A DNA stretch of 7,998 bases from NCBI GenBank assembly GCA_026225015.1, contig JAMFRY010000299.1, positions 1 to 7,998 of the forward strand, in the 5' to 3' direction. This document shows, one piece after another, positions 1 to 5,858 of the stretch (its first letter is position 1; every line of letters begins with the position of its first letter). The DNA comes from Alphaproteobacteria bacterium (GTDB taxonomy: Bacteria > Pseudomonadota > Alphaproteobacteria > Acetobacterales > Acetobacteraceae). Both the position numbers and the translations under genes were made by a program. The notes under the pieces are model-generated. The model saw only the letters and a program-made list of their open reading frames with translations. It did no database searches and was not told the origin of the DNA.

Positions 1-243
1 CTGCGATACGCCCTTCACCAGATTGGCCACATTCGCGCGGGTGGTGCCCCACATCATGCGCGCCTGCGCCGCTTTCGTTCTGGGCGTGATCGAAATCTTG
101 CCGCCCTCGATCTTCGCTTCGACCTGATCGGTCAAAGACAGCTGCAACTCGCCGAGCTTGCCTTTGGCGGTCAGCACATTACCGGCCAGCGCCACAGTGA
201 CGCCGGCGGGAACTTCGACGGGATATTTACCTACACGGGACAT
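1..243 (-). CDS. rplF: 50S ribosomal protein L6, N-terminal part (runs off the window)
   Basis: This is the first 81 codons of L6, a 50S protein near the factor-binding region and the sarcin-ricin loop. The ATG at 243-241 opens MSRVGKYPVEVPAGV, the usual L6 N-terminus. The frame then stays open to the window edge, through a typical first-domain ending (MMWGTTRANVANLVKGV). Family length is about 177-180 residues, so roughly 55% of the gene lies beyond position 1. A strong Shine-Dalgarno (GGGAGGAG) sits 5 nt before the ATG and directly follows the rpsH stop codon. It follows rpsH by 13 nt, the normal spc order S14-S8-L6. The YPVEVPAGV and MWGTTRA stretches resemble Acetobacteraceae L6 as I remember it. 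Function and start are secure; the C-terminal half cannot be assessed. Confidence 0.96.
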   Translation of the reverse strand, partial: MSRVGKYPVEVPAGVTVALAGNVLTAKGKLGELQLSLTDQVEAKIEGGKISITPRTKAAQARMMWGTTRANVANLVKGVSQ

Positions 244-256
244 TTCTGCTCCTCCC

Positions 257-655
257 TTAGAACACGCGGCAGAGCACTTCGCCGCCAACATTGGCAGCGC
301 GCGCTTCCACATCGCTCATCACGCCGCGTGGCGTGGAAAGAATCGAAACACCCAGACCCGAATAGACCCGTGGCAATTCCTTGTTCTTGGTATAGACCCG
401 GCGGCCGGGGCGCGAGACCCGGCTGATCTCCTTGATCACCGGCTGACCCTCGGAATATTTCAGCTCGATGTGCAGCTGCGCGATCCCGGGGCGTACCTCC
501 TCCCGGCTGAAGCCGCGGATAAATCCTTCACGCTTCAACACATCCAGCACATTGGCGCGCAGGTTGGAGGCGGGTGCGGTGCATACCGTAAGCCGGGCAT
601 GCTGGGCGTTGCGGATGCGGGTGAGCATGTCACCCAACGGATCGGACATCGACAT
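257..655 (-). CDS. rpsH: 30S ribosomal protein S8
   Basis: S8 is a primary 16S rRNA binder that organises the central domain of the 30S subunit; in E. coli it also represses the spc operon. The 132-residue product matches the usual bacterial length. It opens with MSMSDPLGDMLTRIRNAQ, the classic S8 N-terminus. It ends with the rRNA-binding C-terminal domain, including GLGVSILSTPRGVMSD (about residues 100-115) and the closing GGEVLCRVF. The first ATG (655) is chosen over the in-frame ATG two codons later because family members carry the longer MSM form. An AAGGAG Shine-Dalgarno overlaps the rpsN stop codon (TAAGGAG). The gene lies 15 nt after rpsN and 13 nt before rplF. Whether S8 feedback operates here cannot be read from the sequence. 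Confidence 0.98.
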   Translation of the reverse strand: MSMSDPLGDMLTRIRNAQHARLTVCTAPASNLRANVLDVLKREGFIRGFSREEVRPGIAQLHIELKYSEGQPVIKEISRVSRPGRRVYTKNKELPRVYSGLGVSILSTPRGVMSDVEARAANVGGEVLCRVF

Positions 656-670
656 AGTGTTGTCTTCTCC

Positions 671-976
671 TTACCAGCTGGCTTTGACGACGCCGGGGAT
701 CTGTCCGGCGCTGGCAAGATCGCGGAACGCGATACGGCAGAGTTTGAACTTGCGGTAATTGCCGCGCGAGCGGCCCGTGAGCTCACAGCGCAGCCGCACC
801 CGGACTTTCGCGCCGTTGCGCGGCAGTTGCGCCAGCTTGATGGTCGCCTCGAAGCGGTCTTCCATGGGCAAGGTGCGGTCCATGACCACATCCTTCAGCA
901 CCTGGCGCTTCTTCTTATCCCGCGCGCCCATGCGTTCACGCTTATGATTGCGGTTGACCTGCGATACCTTCGACAT
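671..976 (-). CDS. rpsN: 30S ribosomal protein S14 (zinc-free long form)
   Basis: S14 is a late-assembling protein of the 30S head, next to S3, S10 and S19. The product is 101 residues, the length of the C-minus type; it lacks the paired CXXC zinc ligands of short S14 and has only isolated cysteines (about residues 64 and 80). The C-terminal block RKFKLCRIAFRDLA followed by GQIPGVVKASW is diagnostic. The ATG at 976-974 (MSKVSQVNRN) is chosen. A TTG two codons upstream would add two residues, but the ATG matches the family N-terminus and has GAAGGG placed 9 nt before it. Its 5' side has the longest intergenic gap in the window (77 nt after rplE); its 3' side is 15 nt from rpsH. Confidence 0.97.
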   Translation of the reverse strand: MSKVSQVNRNHKRERMGARDKKKRQVLKDVVMDRTLPMEDRFEATIKLAQLPRNGAKVRVRLRCELTGRSRGNYRKFKLCRIAFRDLASAGQIPGVVKASW

Positions 977-985
977 ACTCAACTA

Positions 986-991
986 CCCTTC
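986..991 (-). promoter_or_regulatory. Ribosome binding site of rpsN
   Basis: GAAGGG on the minus strand ends 9 nt before the ATG at 976. The spacing supports that ATG over the TTG at 982, which would sit only 3 nt from this motif. Confidence 0.7.
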
Positions 992-999
992 AGGAACCT

Positions 1000-1015
1000 G
1001 CCGGAAAGCCCCGGC
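1000..1015 (-). other. Small GC hairpin in the rplE-rpsN spacer
   Basis: The minus strand has a perfect 5-bp inverted repeat, GCCGG and CCGGC, separated by a 6-nt loop (GGCTTT), within the 77-nt gap between rplE and rpsN. No T-run follows, so it is not an intrinsic terminator. It lies 8 nt before the rpsN Shine-Dalgarno. It could be a minor mRNA structure affecting S14 translation or message stability, or a chance inverted repeat in GC-rich DNA. Confidence 0.35.
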
Positions 1016-1024
1016 CGTTTTCCA

Positions 1025-1040
1025 AAATCCAACAAATCCA
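1025..1040 (-). repeat. Two 7-nt direct repeats in the rplE-rpsN spacer
   Basis: TGGATTT occurs twice on the minus strand with a 9-nt period (1040-1034 and 1031-1025) in the non-coding gap before rpsN. The copies are identical but short. No function can be assigned and chance is a fair explanation. Confidence 0.4.
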
Positions 1041-1053
1041 CGCCTGCCCGCGC

Positions 1054-1614
1054 TTATTTCGCAAACGGCAAATTAAATCCTTTGAGCAGCGCCTTGGCCT
1101 CGGCATCGCTTTTCGCGGTCGTCACGAAAATGATGTCCATGCCACGGATCGCGTCCACCTTGTCATAGACAATCTCGGGAAAGATGATCTGTTCCTTGAC
1201 GCCCATGGCGAAATTGCCGCGGCCGTCGAAGCCCTTGCCCGCCGGAATACCGCGGAAGTCGCGCACGCGCGGCAGAGCAATGGTCACCAGCCGGTCCAGA
1301 AACTCATACATCCTGGATTTGCGCAAAGTCACCTTGCAGCCGATTGGCAGGCCTTCGCGAATTTTGAAACCGGCGATGGCTTTCTTGGCGATGGTCTTCA
1401 CCGGCTTCTGGCCCGCGATCAGAGTAAGCTCGGCAACAGCCGCGTCCAACTTCTTCTGGTCTGCCGCCGCTTCGCCCACGCCCATATTGATCACGATCTT
1501 TTCCAGGCTTGGAATTTCGAACGGATTTTTATAGCTGAATTCCTGCTGCAACTGCGCACGCACGACCTGGCGGTAATGGTCCTGCAGGCGCGGCAGCGAT
1601 TTTGTTTCACTCAT
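1054..1614 (-). CDS. rplE: 50S ribosomal protein L5
   Basis: L5 binds 5S rRNA, anchors it in the central protuberance of the 50S subunit and contacts P-site tRNA. The 186-residue product carries the family hallmarks: SLEKIVINMGVGEA (about residues 36-49), the GQKPVKTIAKKAIAGFKIREG block (68-88), GCKVTLRKSRMYEFLDRL (92-109), and the C-terminal DKVDAIRGMDIIFVTTAKSD (151-170). An upstream in-frame ATG at 1635 would add seven residues and start inside rplX. The ATG at 1614 is preferred because GAGGAG lies 6 nt before it and MSETKSLPRL fits the family N-terminus. The gene begins 10 nt after rplX, whose TGA stop overlaps the Shine-Dalgarno, suggesting coupling. After its TAA comes an unusually long 77-nt spacer before rpsN. 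Confidence 0.98.
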   Translation of the reverse strand: MSETKSLPRLQDHYRQVVRAQLQQEFSYKNPFEIPSLEKIVINMGVGEAAADQKKLDAAVAELTLIAGQKPVKTIAKKAIAGFKIREGLPIGCKVTLRKSRMYEFLDRLVTIALPRVRDFRGIPAGKGFDGRGNFAMGVKEQIIFPEIVYDKVDAIRGMDIIFVTTAKSDAEAKALLKGFNLPFAK

Positions 1615-1620
1615 TGCGGT

Positions 1621-1626
1621 CTCCTC
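1621..1626 (-). promoter_or_regulatory. Ribosome binding site of rplE, overlapping the rplX stop
   Basis: GAGGAG on the minus strand shares bases with the TGA stop of rplX and ends 6 nt before the ATG at 1614. It decides that start over the ATG at 1635 and is the arrangement expected for termination-reinitiation coupling. Confidence 0.8.
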
Positions 1627-1945
1627 AACCATCAATCAGCGCGCCGCTCTTGCGGGCAACGCGAACTTTGCGGCCATCATCCAGCTTGCGAAAGCCGATG
1701 CGGGTGGCCTTGTCGGTCTCGGGATCAATCAGCGCGAGGTTCGAGAGATGCACCGCAGCTTCACGTTCCACGATGCCGCCCGGCTGGCCGGCGCCTTTTG
1801 GCTTGGTATGCAGCTTCGCCACGGCAATGCCCTGCACCACGGCGCGATCTTCCTTCGGCAGAACCCGCAGCACCTCGCCGCGGCGGCCCTTGGCGGCGCC
1901 GGTGATCACGATCACCTTGTCGCCTTTCTTGATGCGAGCGGCCAT
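1625..1945 (-). CDS. rplX: 50S ribosomal protein L24
   Basis: L24 is an early assembly-initiator protein that binds the 5' domain of 23S rRNA near the exit of the peptide tunnel. The product is 106 residues, the usual length. It starts MAARIKKGDKVIVITGAAKG, a KOW motif (about residues 6-33), continues through RVLPKEDRAVVQGIAVAKLH and ends RKSGALIDG. The reading frame is open far upstream through rplN out of frame, so the start must be chosen. The ATG at 1945 is clear from the family N-terminus and from an excellent GGAGGTG 8 nt before it. It starts only 2 nt after the rplN TAA, so its ribosome binding site is inside the last codons of rplN. Coupled translation with rplN is likely. Confidence 0.98.
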   Translation of the reverse strand: MAARIKKGDKVIVITGAAKGRRGEVLRVLPKEDRAVVQGIAVAKLHTKPKGAGQPGGIVEREAAVHLSNLALIDPETDKATRIGFRKLDDGRKVRVARKSGALIDG

Positions 1946-1947
1946 GG

Positions 1948-2316
1948 TTACAGCACCTCCGGCGCCAGGCTGATGATCTTCATGAATTTCTTGGCGCGCA
2001 GTTCTCGCACCACCGGCCCGAAGATACGGGTGCCGATCGGCTCCATCTGCTTGTTGATCAGCACGGCTGCGTTGCGGTCGAAGCGAATGGCGCTGCCATC
2101 CGGCCGGCGCACTGCGAATGCCGTGCGCACGACCACCGCCTGATGCACATCGCCTTTTTTCACCTTGCCGCGCGGAATGGCGTCCTTGACGGAAACCACG
2201 ATCACGTCGCCGACGGATGCCGCCTTGCGCTTGGAGCCGCCGAGCACCTTGATGCACTGCACCCGCCTTGCACCGGAATTGTCAGCCACATCGAGATTCG
2301 ATTCTACGATAATCAT
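1948..2316 (-). CDS. rplN: 50S ribosomal protein L14
   Basis: L14 binds 23S rRNA at the subunit interface, contributes to bridge B8 with 16S rRNA and is the docking site for the silencing factor RsfS. The 122-residue product has the strongly conserved LDVADNSGARRVQCIKVLGG (residues 8-27), IPRGKVKKGDV (47-57), VRRPDGSAIRFD (69-80), and the closing GTRIFGPVVREL and FMKIISLAPEVL blocks. Length and N-terminus (MIIVESNLDVAD) fit the family with start at 2316. It follows rpsQ by 16 nt; the rpsQ TGA is fused to an AAGGA Shine-Dalgarno about 12 nt before the ATG. rplN is the first gene of the spc operon in E. coli. The short gap here leaves no obvious room for a separate promoter. Confidence 0.99.
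   Translation of the reverse strand: MIIVESNLDVADNSGARRVQCIKVLGGSKRKAASVGDVIVVSVKDAIPRGKVKKGDVHQAVVVRTAFAVRRPDGSAIRFDRNAAVLINKQMEPIGTRIFGPVVRELRAKKFMKIISLAPEVL
1954..1960 (-). promoter_or_regulatory. Ribosome binding site of rplX inside the end of rplN
   Basis: GGAGGTG on the minus strand lies in the codons for the last residues of L14 (PEVL) and ends 8 nt before the rplX ATG. It settles the rplX start in a frame that stays open for 200 codons. Confidence 0.85.
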
Positions 2317-2332
2317 TTTCTAAATCCGTCCT

Positions 2333-2617
2333 TCAAGCGTTCGCCGGAGCGCCGGCCGCCGGTGCGGCACTGGATAAAGCGGCGCCATTGCGCTCGGTCA
2401 CGATCCAGGTCTTGCGCTTGCTGATCGGCGCGCATTCCTCGATCCGCACCAGATCGCCCTCAACACAGGCGTTGGCCTCGTCATGCGCCGCGTATTTCTT
2501 CGAACGGCGGATGAACTTCTTGTATAGCGGGTGCATGATGCGGCGATCGACAAGAACGGTAATGGTCTTGTCCATCTTGTCGCTCACGACGCGGCCGGTT
2601 AGAATTCGTTTCGGCAT
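2333..2617 (-). CDS. rpsQ: 30S ribosomal protein S17 with an Ala/Pro-rich tail
   Basis: S17 is a primary 16S rRNA binder of the 30S body with an OB-fold. The core is clear: MPKRILTGRVVSDKMDKTITV (residues 1-21), HPLYKKFIRRSKKYAAHDE (29-47), the acidic turn EGDLVRIEECAPISKRKTW (53-71) and IVTER. The product is 94 residues, about 10 longer than the 84-residue E. coli protein. The excess is a low-complexity tail rich in alanine and proline (about residues 79-94), likely flexible. The ATG at 2617 is supported by AGAGGA, which overlaps the rpmC TAA stop, and by the family N-terminus. It lies 9 nt after rpmC and 16 nt before rplN. It is the last gene of the classical S10 operon. Confidence 0.98.
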   Translation of the reverse strand: MPKRILTGRVVSDKMDKTITVLVDRRIMHPLYKKFIRRSKKYAAHDEANACVEGDLVRIEECAPISKRKTWIVTERNGAALSSAAPAAGAPANA

Positions 2618-2626
2618 GGTGTCCTC

Positions 2627-2848
2627 TTATGCCTTCGCGGCGGAGCGCGCACGCTCGGCCAAAATTGTCTTCACACGTGCAATATCGCGGCGCACCACGC
2701 GCACGCGGCTGGTGTTTTCCTGCTGGCCAGTCGCCCGCTGAAACCGCAGGTTAAACTGTTCCTTGCGCAGATCCTGCAGCAGGCCGGTCAGCTCATCGGG
2801 CGTTTTCGCCCGCACATCACTTGCGGTGTTCACTTTCGCGCTCGCCAT
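2627..2848 (-). CDS. rpmC: 50S ribosomal protein L29
   Basis: L29 is a small helical hairpin protein beside the peptide tunnel exit, part of the docking platform with L23 for signal recognition particle and trigger factor. The 73-residue product shows the signature: DELTGLLQDLRKEQFNLRFQ (residues 18-37), then ATGQQENTSRVRVVRRDIARVKTIL (39-63), with a short basic alanine-rich end. A TTG at 2863 would extend it by five residues into rplP. The ATG at 2848 is preferred, with a weak GGGGAAG 6 nt upstream. It starts one nucleotide after the rplP stop, so it is probably translated by ribosomes finishing rplP. The rpsQ gene follows after 9 nt. Confidence 0.96.
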   Translation of the reverse strand: MASAKVNTASDVRAKTPDELTGLLQDLRKEQFNLRFQRATGQQENTSRVRVVRRDIARVKTILAERARSAAKA

Positions 2849-2849
2849 T

Positions 2850-3266
2850 TTAAGCTTCCCCAATCCGGTTCACGACCTTGGTTTTTATCGGCAGCTTGGC
2901 AGCACCCAACGCCAAAGCCTCGCGCGCCAGCGTTTCGGAGACGCCATCGATCTCGAACACGATCCGGCCAGGATGCACGCGTGCAACCCAGAATTCCGGG
3001 CTGCCTTTGCCGGAGCCCATGCGCACTTCAGCCGGCTTGGTGGAAACAGGCACATCCGGGAAAATTCGAATCCATACGCGCCCGGCGCGCTTCATCGCGC
3101 GGGTGATTGCCCGGCGGGCGGATTCGATCTGCCGCGCGGTAATCCGCTCCGGCTCCAGGGCCTTCAGACCAAAGGAACCGAAATTCAGCACCGTATTGCC
3201 CTTTGCCAGGCCGTGAATACGGCCCTTATGGGCTTTACGAAATTTGGTACGTTTAGGGGACATCAT
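2850..3266 (-). CDS. rplP: 50S ribosomal protein L16
   Basis: L16 is a late-assembling 50S protein near the A-site tRNA elbow and peptidyl-transferase centre. The 138-residue product matches the family in length and in its blocks: PKRTKFRKAHKGR (residues 4-16), FGSFGLKALEPERITARQIESARRAI (29-54), the RVWIRIFPDVPVSTKPAEVRMGSGKG stretch (63-88) and LAREALALGAAKLPIKTKVV. Arg82 of the VRMG motif is the counterpart of E. coli Arg81, which is hydroxylated in that species; whether this happens here is unknown. Two adjacent ATG codons begin the gene. The first (3266) aligns with the family MLxPKR start and has an AAGGA fused to the rpsC stop. The gap to rpsC is 14 nt; the gap to rpmC is 1 nt. Confidence 0.98.
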   Translation of the reverse strand: MMSPKRTKFRKAHKGRIHGLAKGNTVLNFGSFGLKALEPERITARQIESARRAITRAMKRAGRVWIRIFPDVPVSTKPAEVRMGSGKGSPEFWVARVHPGRIVFEIDGVSETLAREALALGAAKLPIKTKVVNRIGEA

Positions 3267-3280
3267 GGGAGCAAGGTTCC

Positions 3281-3958
3281 TTAACGCTGCGGCGCTTGTT
3301 CGGCGGCGCGCTTATCCTGCGCCATTGGATCATGGGTGAGAATCTCGCCCTTGAAGATCCAAACCTTTACGCCGCAGGTGCCGTAGGTGGTCTTGGCGGT
3401 TGCAACGCCGTAATCGATATCGGCGCGCAGCGTATGCAACGGCACGCGGCCTTCGCGGTACCACTCCATGCGGGCGATTTCAGCGCCGCCCAAGCGGCCA
3501 CTGCAATTGATCCGGATTCCTTGCGCGCCGAGCCGCATCGCAGACTGCACGGCCCGTTTCATCGCCCGGCGGAACGCGACCCGGCGTTCCAGCTGCTGCG
3601 CGATGTTTTCGGCAACCAAGGTAGCGTCGATTTCCGGCTTGCGGATTTCCACGATGTTCAGCGAAACCTCGGCCTTCGCCATCACCGACAATTCCTTGCG
3701 CAGCGTGTCGATATCCTGGCCCTTCTTGCCGATCACCACGCCGGGGCGGGCAGCATAGATCGTCACGCGCGGTTTCTTCGCCGGGCGCTCGATCACCACC
3801 TTTGAAACGCCGGCCTGGGAAAGTTTCGCGCGCAGATGGTTGCGCAGCTTGATGTCCTCATGCAGCAGCTTGGCGTAGTCCTTGCCGGCATACCAACGGC
3901 TGTCCCAGGTGCGGATAATGCCAAGGCGCATGCCGATCGGATTGATTTTATGACCCAT
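3281..3958 (-). CDS. rpsC: 30S ribosomal protein S3
   Basis: S3 sits in the 30S head at the mRNA entry channel and, with S4 and S5, contributes to mRNA helicase activity. The 225-residue product starts MGHKINPIGMRLGIIRTWDS. It carries a type II KH domain with the RNA-binding GXXG loop as GKKG (residues 77-80, within RPGVVIGKKG), and ends in the conserved S3 C-terminal domain (GAQGIRINCSGRLGGAEIAR, 144-163; TYGTCGVKVWIFKGEIL, 191-207). The variable tail is short and somewhat shorter overall than the 233-residue E. coli protein. The ATG at 3958 lies one nucleotide after the rplV stop. Its GAAGGAG Shine-Dalgarno is inside the last rplV codons, 9 nt upstream, so coupling to L22 is likely. Confidence 0.99.
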   Translation of the reverse strand: MGHKINPIGMRLGIIRTWDSRWYAGKDYAKLLHEDIKLRNHLRAKLSQAGVSKVVIERPAKKPRVTIYAARPGVVIGKKGQDIDTLRKELSVMAKAEVSLNIVEIRKPEIDATLVAENIAQQLERRVAFRRAMKRAVQSAMRLGAQGIRINCSGRLGGAEIARMEWYREGRVPLHTLRADIDYGVATAKTTYGTCGVKVWIFKGEILTHDPMAQDKRAAEQAPQR

Positions 3959-3959
3959 A

Positions 3960-4415
3960 TTACGCGGCTCCTTCGGCGGCCGGCGCCGCGGCGGCTTTGG
4001 CGTTGGAATGTCCCGGCTTGGTATCGCGCCGCGGTTTCTGGACCGGCTCGCGTTCGGCGACCACGATCTTCAAATGGCTGAACCATTTTTCCACGGTCGC
4101 CGAGCGGCCGCGGCCACGTGCGTGAAAGCGCTTCATCACAACGCCGCGGCCAACTTCGGCCAGTTTCACCACCAGCTTGTCGACATCCAGCTGATGGTTG
4201 TTCTCGGCATTGGCGATGGCGGATTCCAGCGTCTTTTTCACATGCTGGGCGACGCGGCGCTTGCTGAAAGTAAGATCAGCAATCGCCTTGCCCGCGGGCA
4301 AGTTGCGAATGGATGCGGCTACCAGGTTCAGCTTGCGCGGCGAGGTACGGATATTGCGCGTAATCGCCTGCGCTTCCGATTCGTCCAGGCGGCGTATTGC
4401 GTTCGGTTTGCTCAT
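3960..4415 (-). CDS. rplV: 50S ribosomal protein L22 with an extended C-terminus
   Basis: L22 binds several 23S rRNA domains, and its beta-hairpin lines the peptide exit tunnel, where macrolide-resistance mutations map in other bacteria. The core is clear: RTSPRKLNLVAASIRNLPAGKA (residues 23-44), SAIANAENNHQLDVDKL (65-81), and the hairpin region AEVGRGVVMKRFHARGRGRSATVEKWFSHLKIVVAE (86-121). At 151 residues it is about 40 longer than the 110-residue E. coli protein. The excess is a lysine/arginine- then alanine-rich tail (about 122-151) plus a short N-terminal extension. Long tails are known in alphaproteobacterial L22. The ATG at 4415 is one nucleotide after the rpsS TGA and has only a weak purine-rich site, suggesting reliance on coupling to rpsS. 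Confidence 0.98.
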   Translation of the reverse strand: MSKPNAIRRLDESEAQAITRNIRTSPRKLNLVAASIRNLPAGKAIADLTFSKRRVAQHVKKTLESAIANAENNHQLDVDKLVVKLAEVGRGVVMKRFHARGRGRSATVEKWFSHLKIVVAEREPVQKPRRDTKPGHSNAKAAAAPAAEGAA

Positions 4416-4416
4416 C

Positions 4417-4695
4417 TCAGCCCCGCTTCGCTTTCTTGTCGGCCGAATGCCCCGTAAACGTCCGGGTCGGCGAGAATTCGCCGAATTTATGGCCGACCAT
4501 ATTCTCGTTCACCTGCACCGGCAGAAACTTTTTGCCGTTATAGACGCCAAAGGTCAGGCCGATGAATTGCGGCAGGATCGTTGAACGGCGCGACCAGATC
4601 TTGATGATCTCGTTGCGGCCGGAACTGCGCGAGGCTTCCGCCTTGCTCAACAAATACCCGTCCACGAACGGGCCTTTCCATACGGAACGCGACAT
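4417..4695 (-). CDS. rpsS: 30S ribosomal protein S19
   Basis: S19 is in the 30S head, pairs with S13 and contributes to inter-subunit bridges to the 50S central protuberance. The 92-residue product is nearly consensus: MSRSVWKGPFVDGYLLSKAE (residues 1-20), EIIKIWSRRSTILPQFIGLTFGVYNGKKF (29-57), and the closing ENMVGHKFGEFSPTRTF followed by GHSADKKAKRG. The ATG at 4695 is supported by GGAAGGG within the last codons of rplB. It follows the rplB TAG by 4 nt and precedes rplV by 1 nt, the standard S10-operon order. Confidence 0.99.
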   Translation of the reverse strand: MSRSVWKGPFVDGYLLSKAEASRSSGRNEIIKIWSRRSTILPQFIGLTFGVYNGKKFLPVQVNENMVGHKFGEFSPTRTFTGHSADKKAKRG

Positions 4696-4699
4696 TTAT

Positions 4700-5533
4700 C
4701 TAGCCCTTCCCGCTTTTGGCGCGGCGGATGATCAGATCATCCGTACGTTTATTGGTGCGTGTCTTGTATCCCTTGGTCGGCTTGCCCCATGGCGTGACCG
4801 GATGCCGGCCGCCGGAGGTCCGCCCCTCGCCACCGCCATGCGGGTGATCGACCGGGTTCATCACCACGCCGCGCTGATGCGGCTTGCGGCCGAGCCAACG
4901 GCTGCGTCCGGCCTTGCCGATCTGCTGGTTCTGATGATCGGCATTGGAAACAGCGCCGATACTGGCCATGCATTCCGCGCGAATGATGCGCAGCTCGCCC
5001 GAGGTGAGCTTAATTTGCGCATAGCCCTGATCCTTGCCGACCAGCTGCGCGAAGGTACCCGCCGAACGCGCCAGCTTGCCGCCGGCGCCAGCTTTCAGCT
5101 CAATATTGTGGATGATGGTTCCGACAGGGATCGCGGCCAGCGGCATCGAATTACCGGGCTTGATATCCACGCGCAAACCGGAAATCACCGGATCGCCCAC
5201 CTTCAAGCGTTGCGGCGCCAGAATATAGGCCAGCTCGCCATCGGCGTATTTGATCAGCGCGATGAAGGCGGTGCGGTTGGGGTCATATTCCAGCCGCTCA
5301 ACCGTCGCGCCGACATCGAATTTGCGGCGTTTGAAATCGACGATCCGGTAAGCCTGCTTGTGACCACCACCGCGAAACCGGCTGGTGATGCGGCCATGAT
5401 TGTTGCGCCCGCCGGAGGAATGCTTGCCTTCGGTGAGGCCCTTGACCGGCTTGCCTTTCCACAACTCACTGCGGTCGATCAGAATCGTACCGCGCAGGCT
5501 GGGGGTTATCGGGTTGAAACTCTTTAATGCCAT
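4700..5533 (-). CDS. rplB: 50S ribosomal protein L2
   Basis: L2 is a primary 23S rRNA binder essential for subunit association and for peptidyl-transferase centre integrity. The 277-residue product is full length. It contains the N-terminal KHSSGGRNNHGRITSRFRGGGHKQ (residues 37-60), the OB-fold core with RRKFDVGATVERLEYDPNRTAFIALIKYADGE (69-100), and the hallmark MNPVDHPHGGGEGR (225-238) with its conserved histidines at 230 and 232. GGRHPVTPWGKPTKGYKTR follows. The start at 5533 (MALKSFNPITPSLRG) matches the family. The Shine-Dalgarno is a less ideal GAGGCGAG that begins at the rplW stop, 13 nt before the gene. The gap to rpsS is 4 nt. Confidence 0.99.
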   Translation of the reverse strand: MALKSFNPITPSLRGTILIDRSELWKGKPVKGLTEGKHSSGGRNNHGRITSRFRGGGHKQAYRIVDFKRRKFDVGATVERLEYDPNRTAFIALIKYADGELAYILAPQRLKVGDPVISGLRVDIKPGNSMPLAAIPVGTIIHNIELKAGAGGKLARSAGTFAQLVGKDQGYAQIKLTSGELRIIRAECMASIGAVSNADHQNQQIGKAGRSRWLGRKPHQRGVVMNPVDHPHGGGEGRTSGGRHPVTPWGKPTKGYKTRTNKRTDDLIIRRAKSGKG

Positions 5534-5546
5534 TGCTCTGCTCGCC

Positions 5547-5858
5547 TCACGCCAGGCCGGTGGTGAAATCGATGCTCTGGCCCTCGGCCAAAGTCACGAA
5601 CGCCTTCTTCACGTCGGAGCGCACGCCAAGGCGGCCCTTGGACCGCTTGGTCTTGCCCTTGGTGATCAGCGTATTCACCCCGGTCACTTTGACCTTGAAC
5701 AACGTCTCAATCGCCGCCTTGATTTCTGGCTTGGTCGCGTCATTGGCGACGCGGAACACAAACTGGTTCTTCTCCGAAAGCAGCGTCGATTTTTCCGTCA
5801 CCAGCGGGGCGCGCACCACTTCGTAAAGCCGCTCTACCGAAAGCTTTGCTCCGCTCAT
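5547..5858 (-). CDS. rplW: 50S ribosomal protein L23
   Basis: L23 surrounds the peptide tunnel exit and is the main docking site for trigger factor and a contact of signal recognition particle. The 103-residue product fits the bacterial family: YEVVRAPLVTEKSTLLSEKNQFVFRVANDATKPEIKAAIETLF (residues 12-54), then VKVTGVNTLITKGKTKRSKGRLG (56-78) and the closing KKAFVTLAEGQSIDF. Its ATG (5858) overlaps the rplD TGA in an ATGA junction. GGAG lies 8 nt before it inside rplD. The overlap argues for termination-reinitiation from L4. A 13-nt gap separates it from rplB. Confidence 0.98.
   Translation of the reverse strand: MSGAKLSVERLYEVVRAPLVTEKSTLLSEKNQFVFRVANDATKPEIKAAIETLFKVKVTGVNTLITKGKTKRSKGRLGVRSDVKKAFVTLAEGQSIDFTTGLA

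Noticed and set aside
1000..1015. GC hairpin as an intrinsic terminator between rplE and rpsN
   Set aside because: The stem is only 5 bp and no T-run follows it on the minus strand; the downstream genes belong to the same operon.
158..1168. 336-codon open frame on the plus strand across rplF, rpsH, rpsN and rplE
   Set aside because: It runs antisense to four well-recognised ribosomal genes, shows no recognisable domain, and long antisense frames are expected opposite GC-rich coding sequence.
4562..5527. 321-codon open frame on the plus strand opposite rplB and rpsS
   Set aside because: It is the mirror of highly conserved L2/S19 coding sequence and has no family-like motif or independent context.
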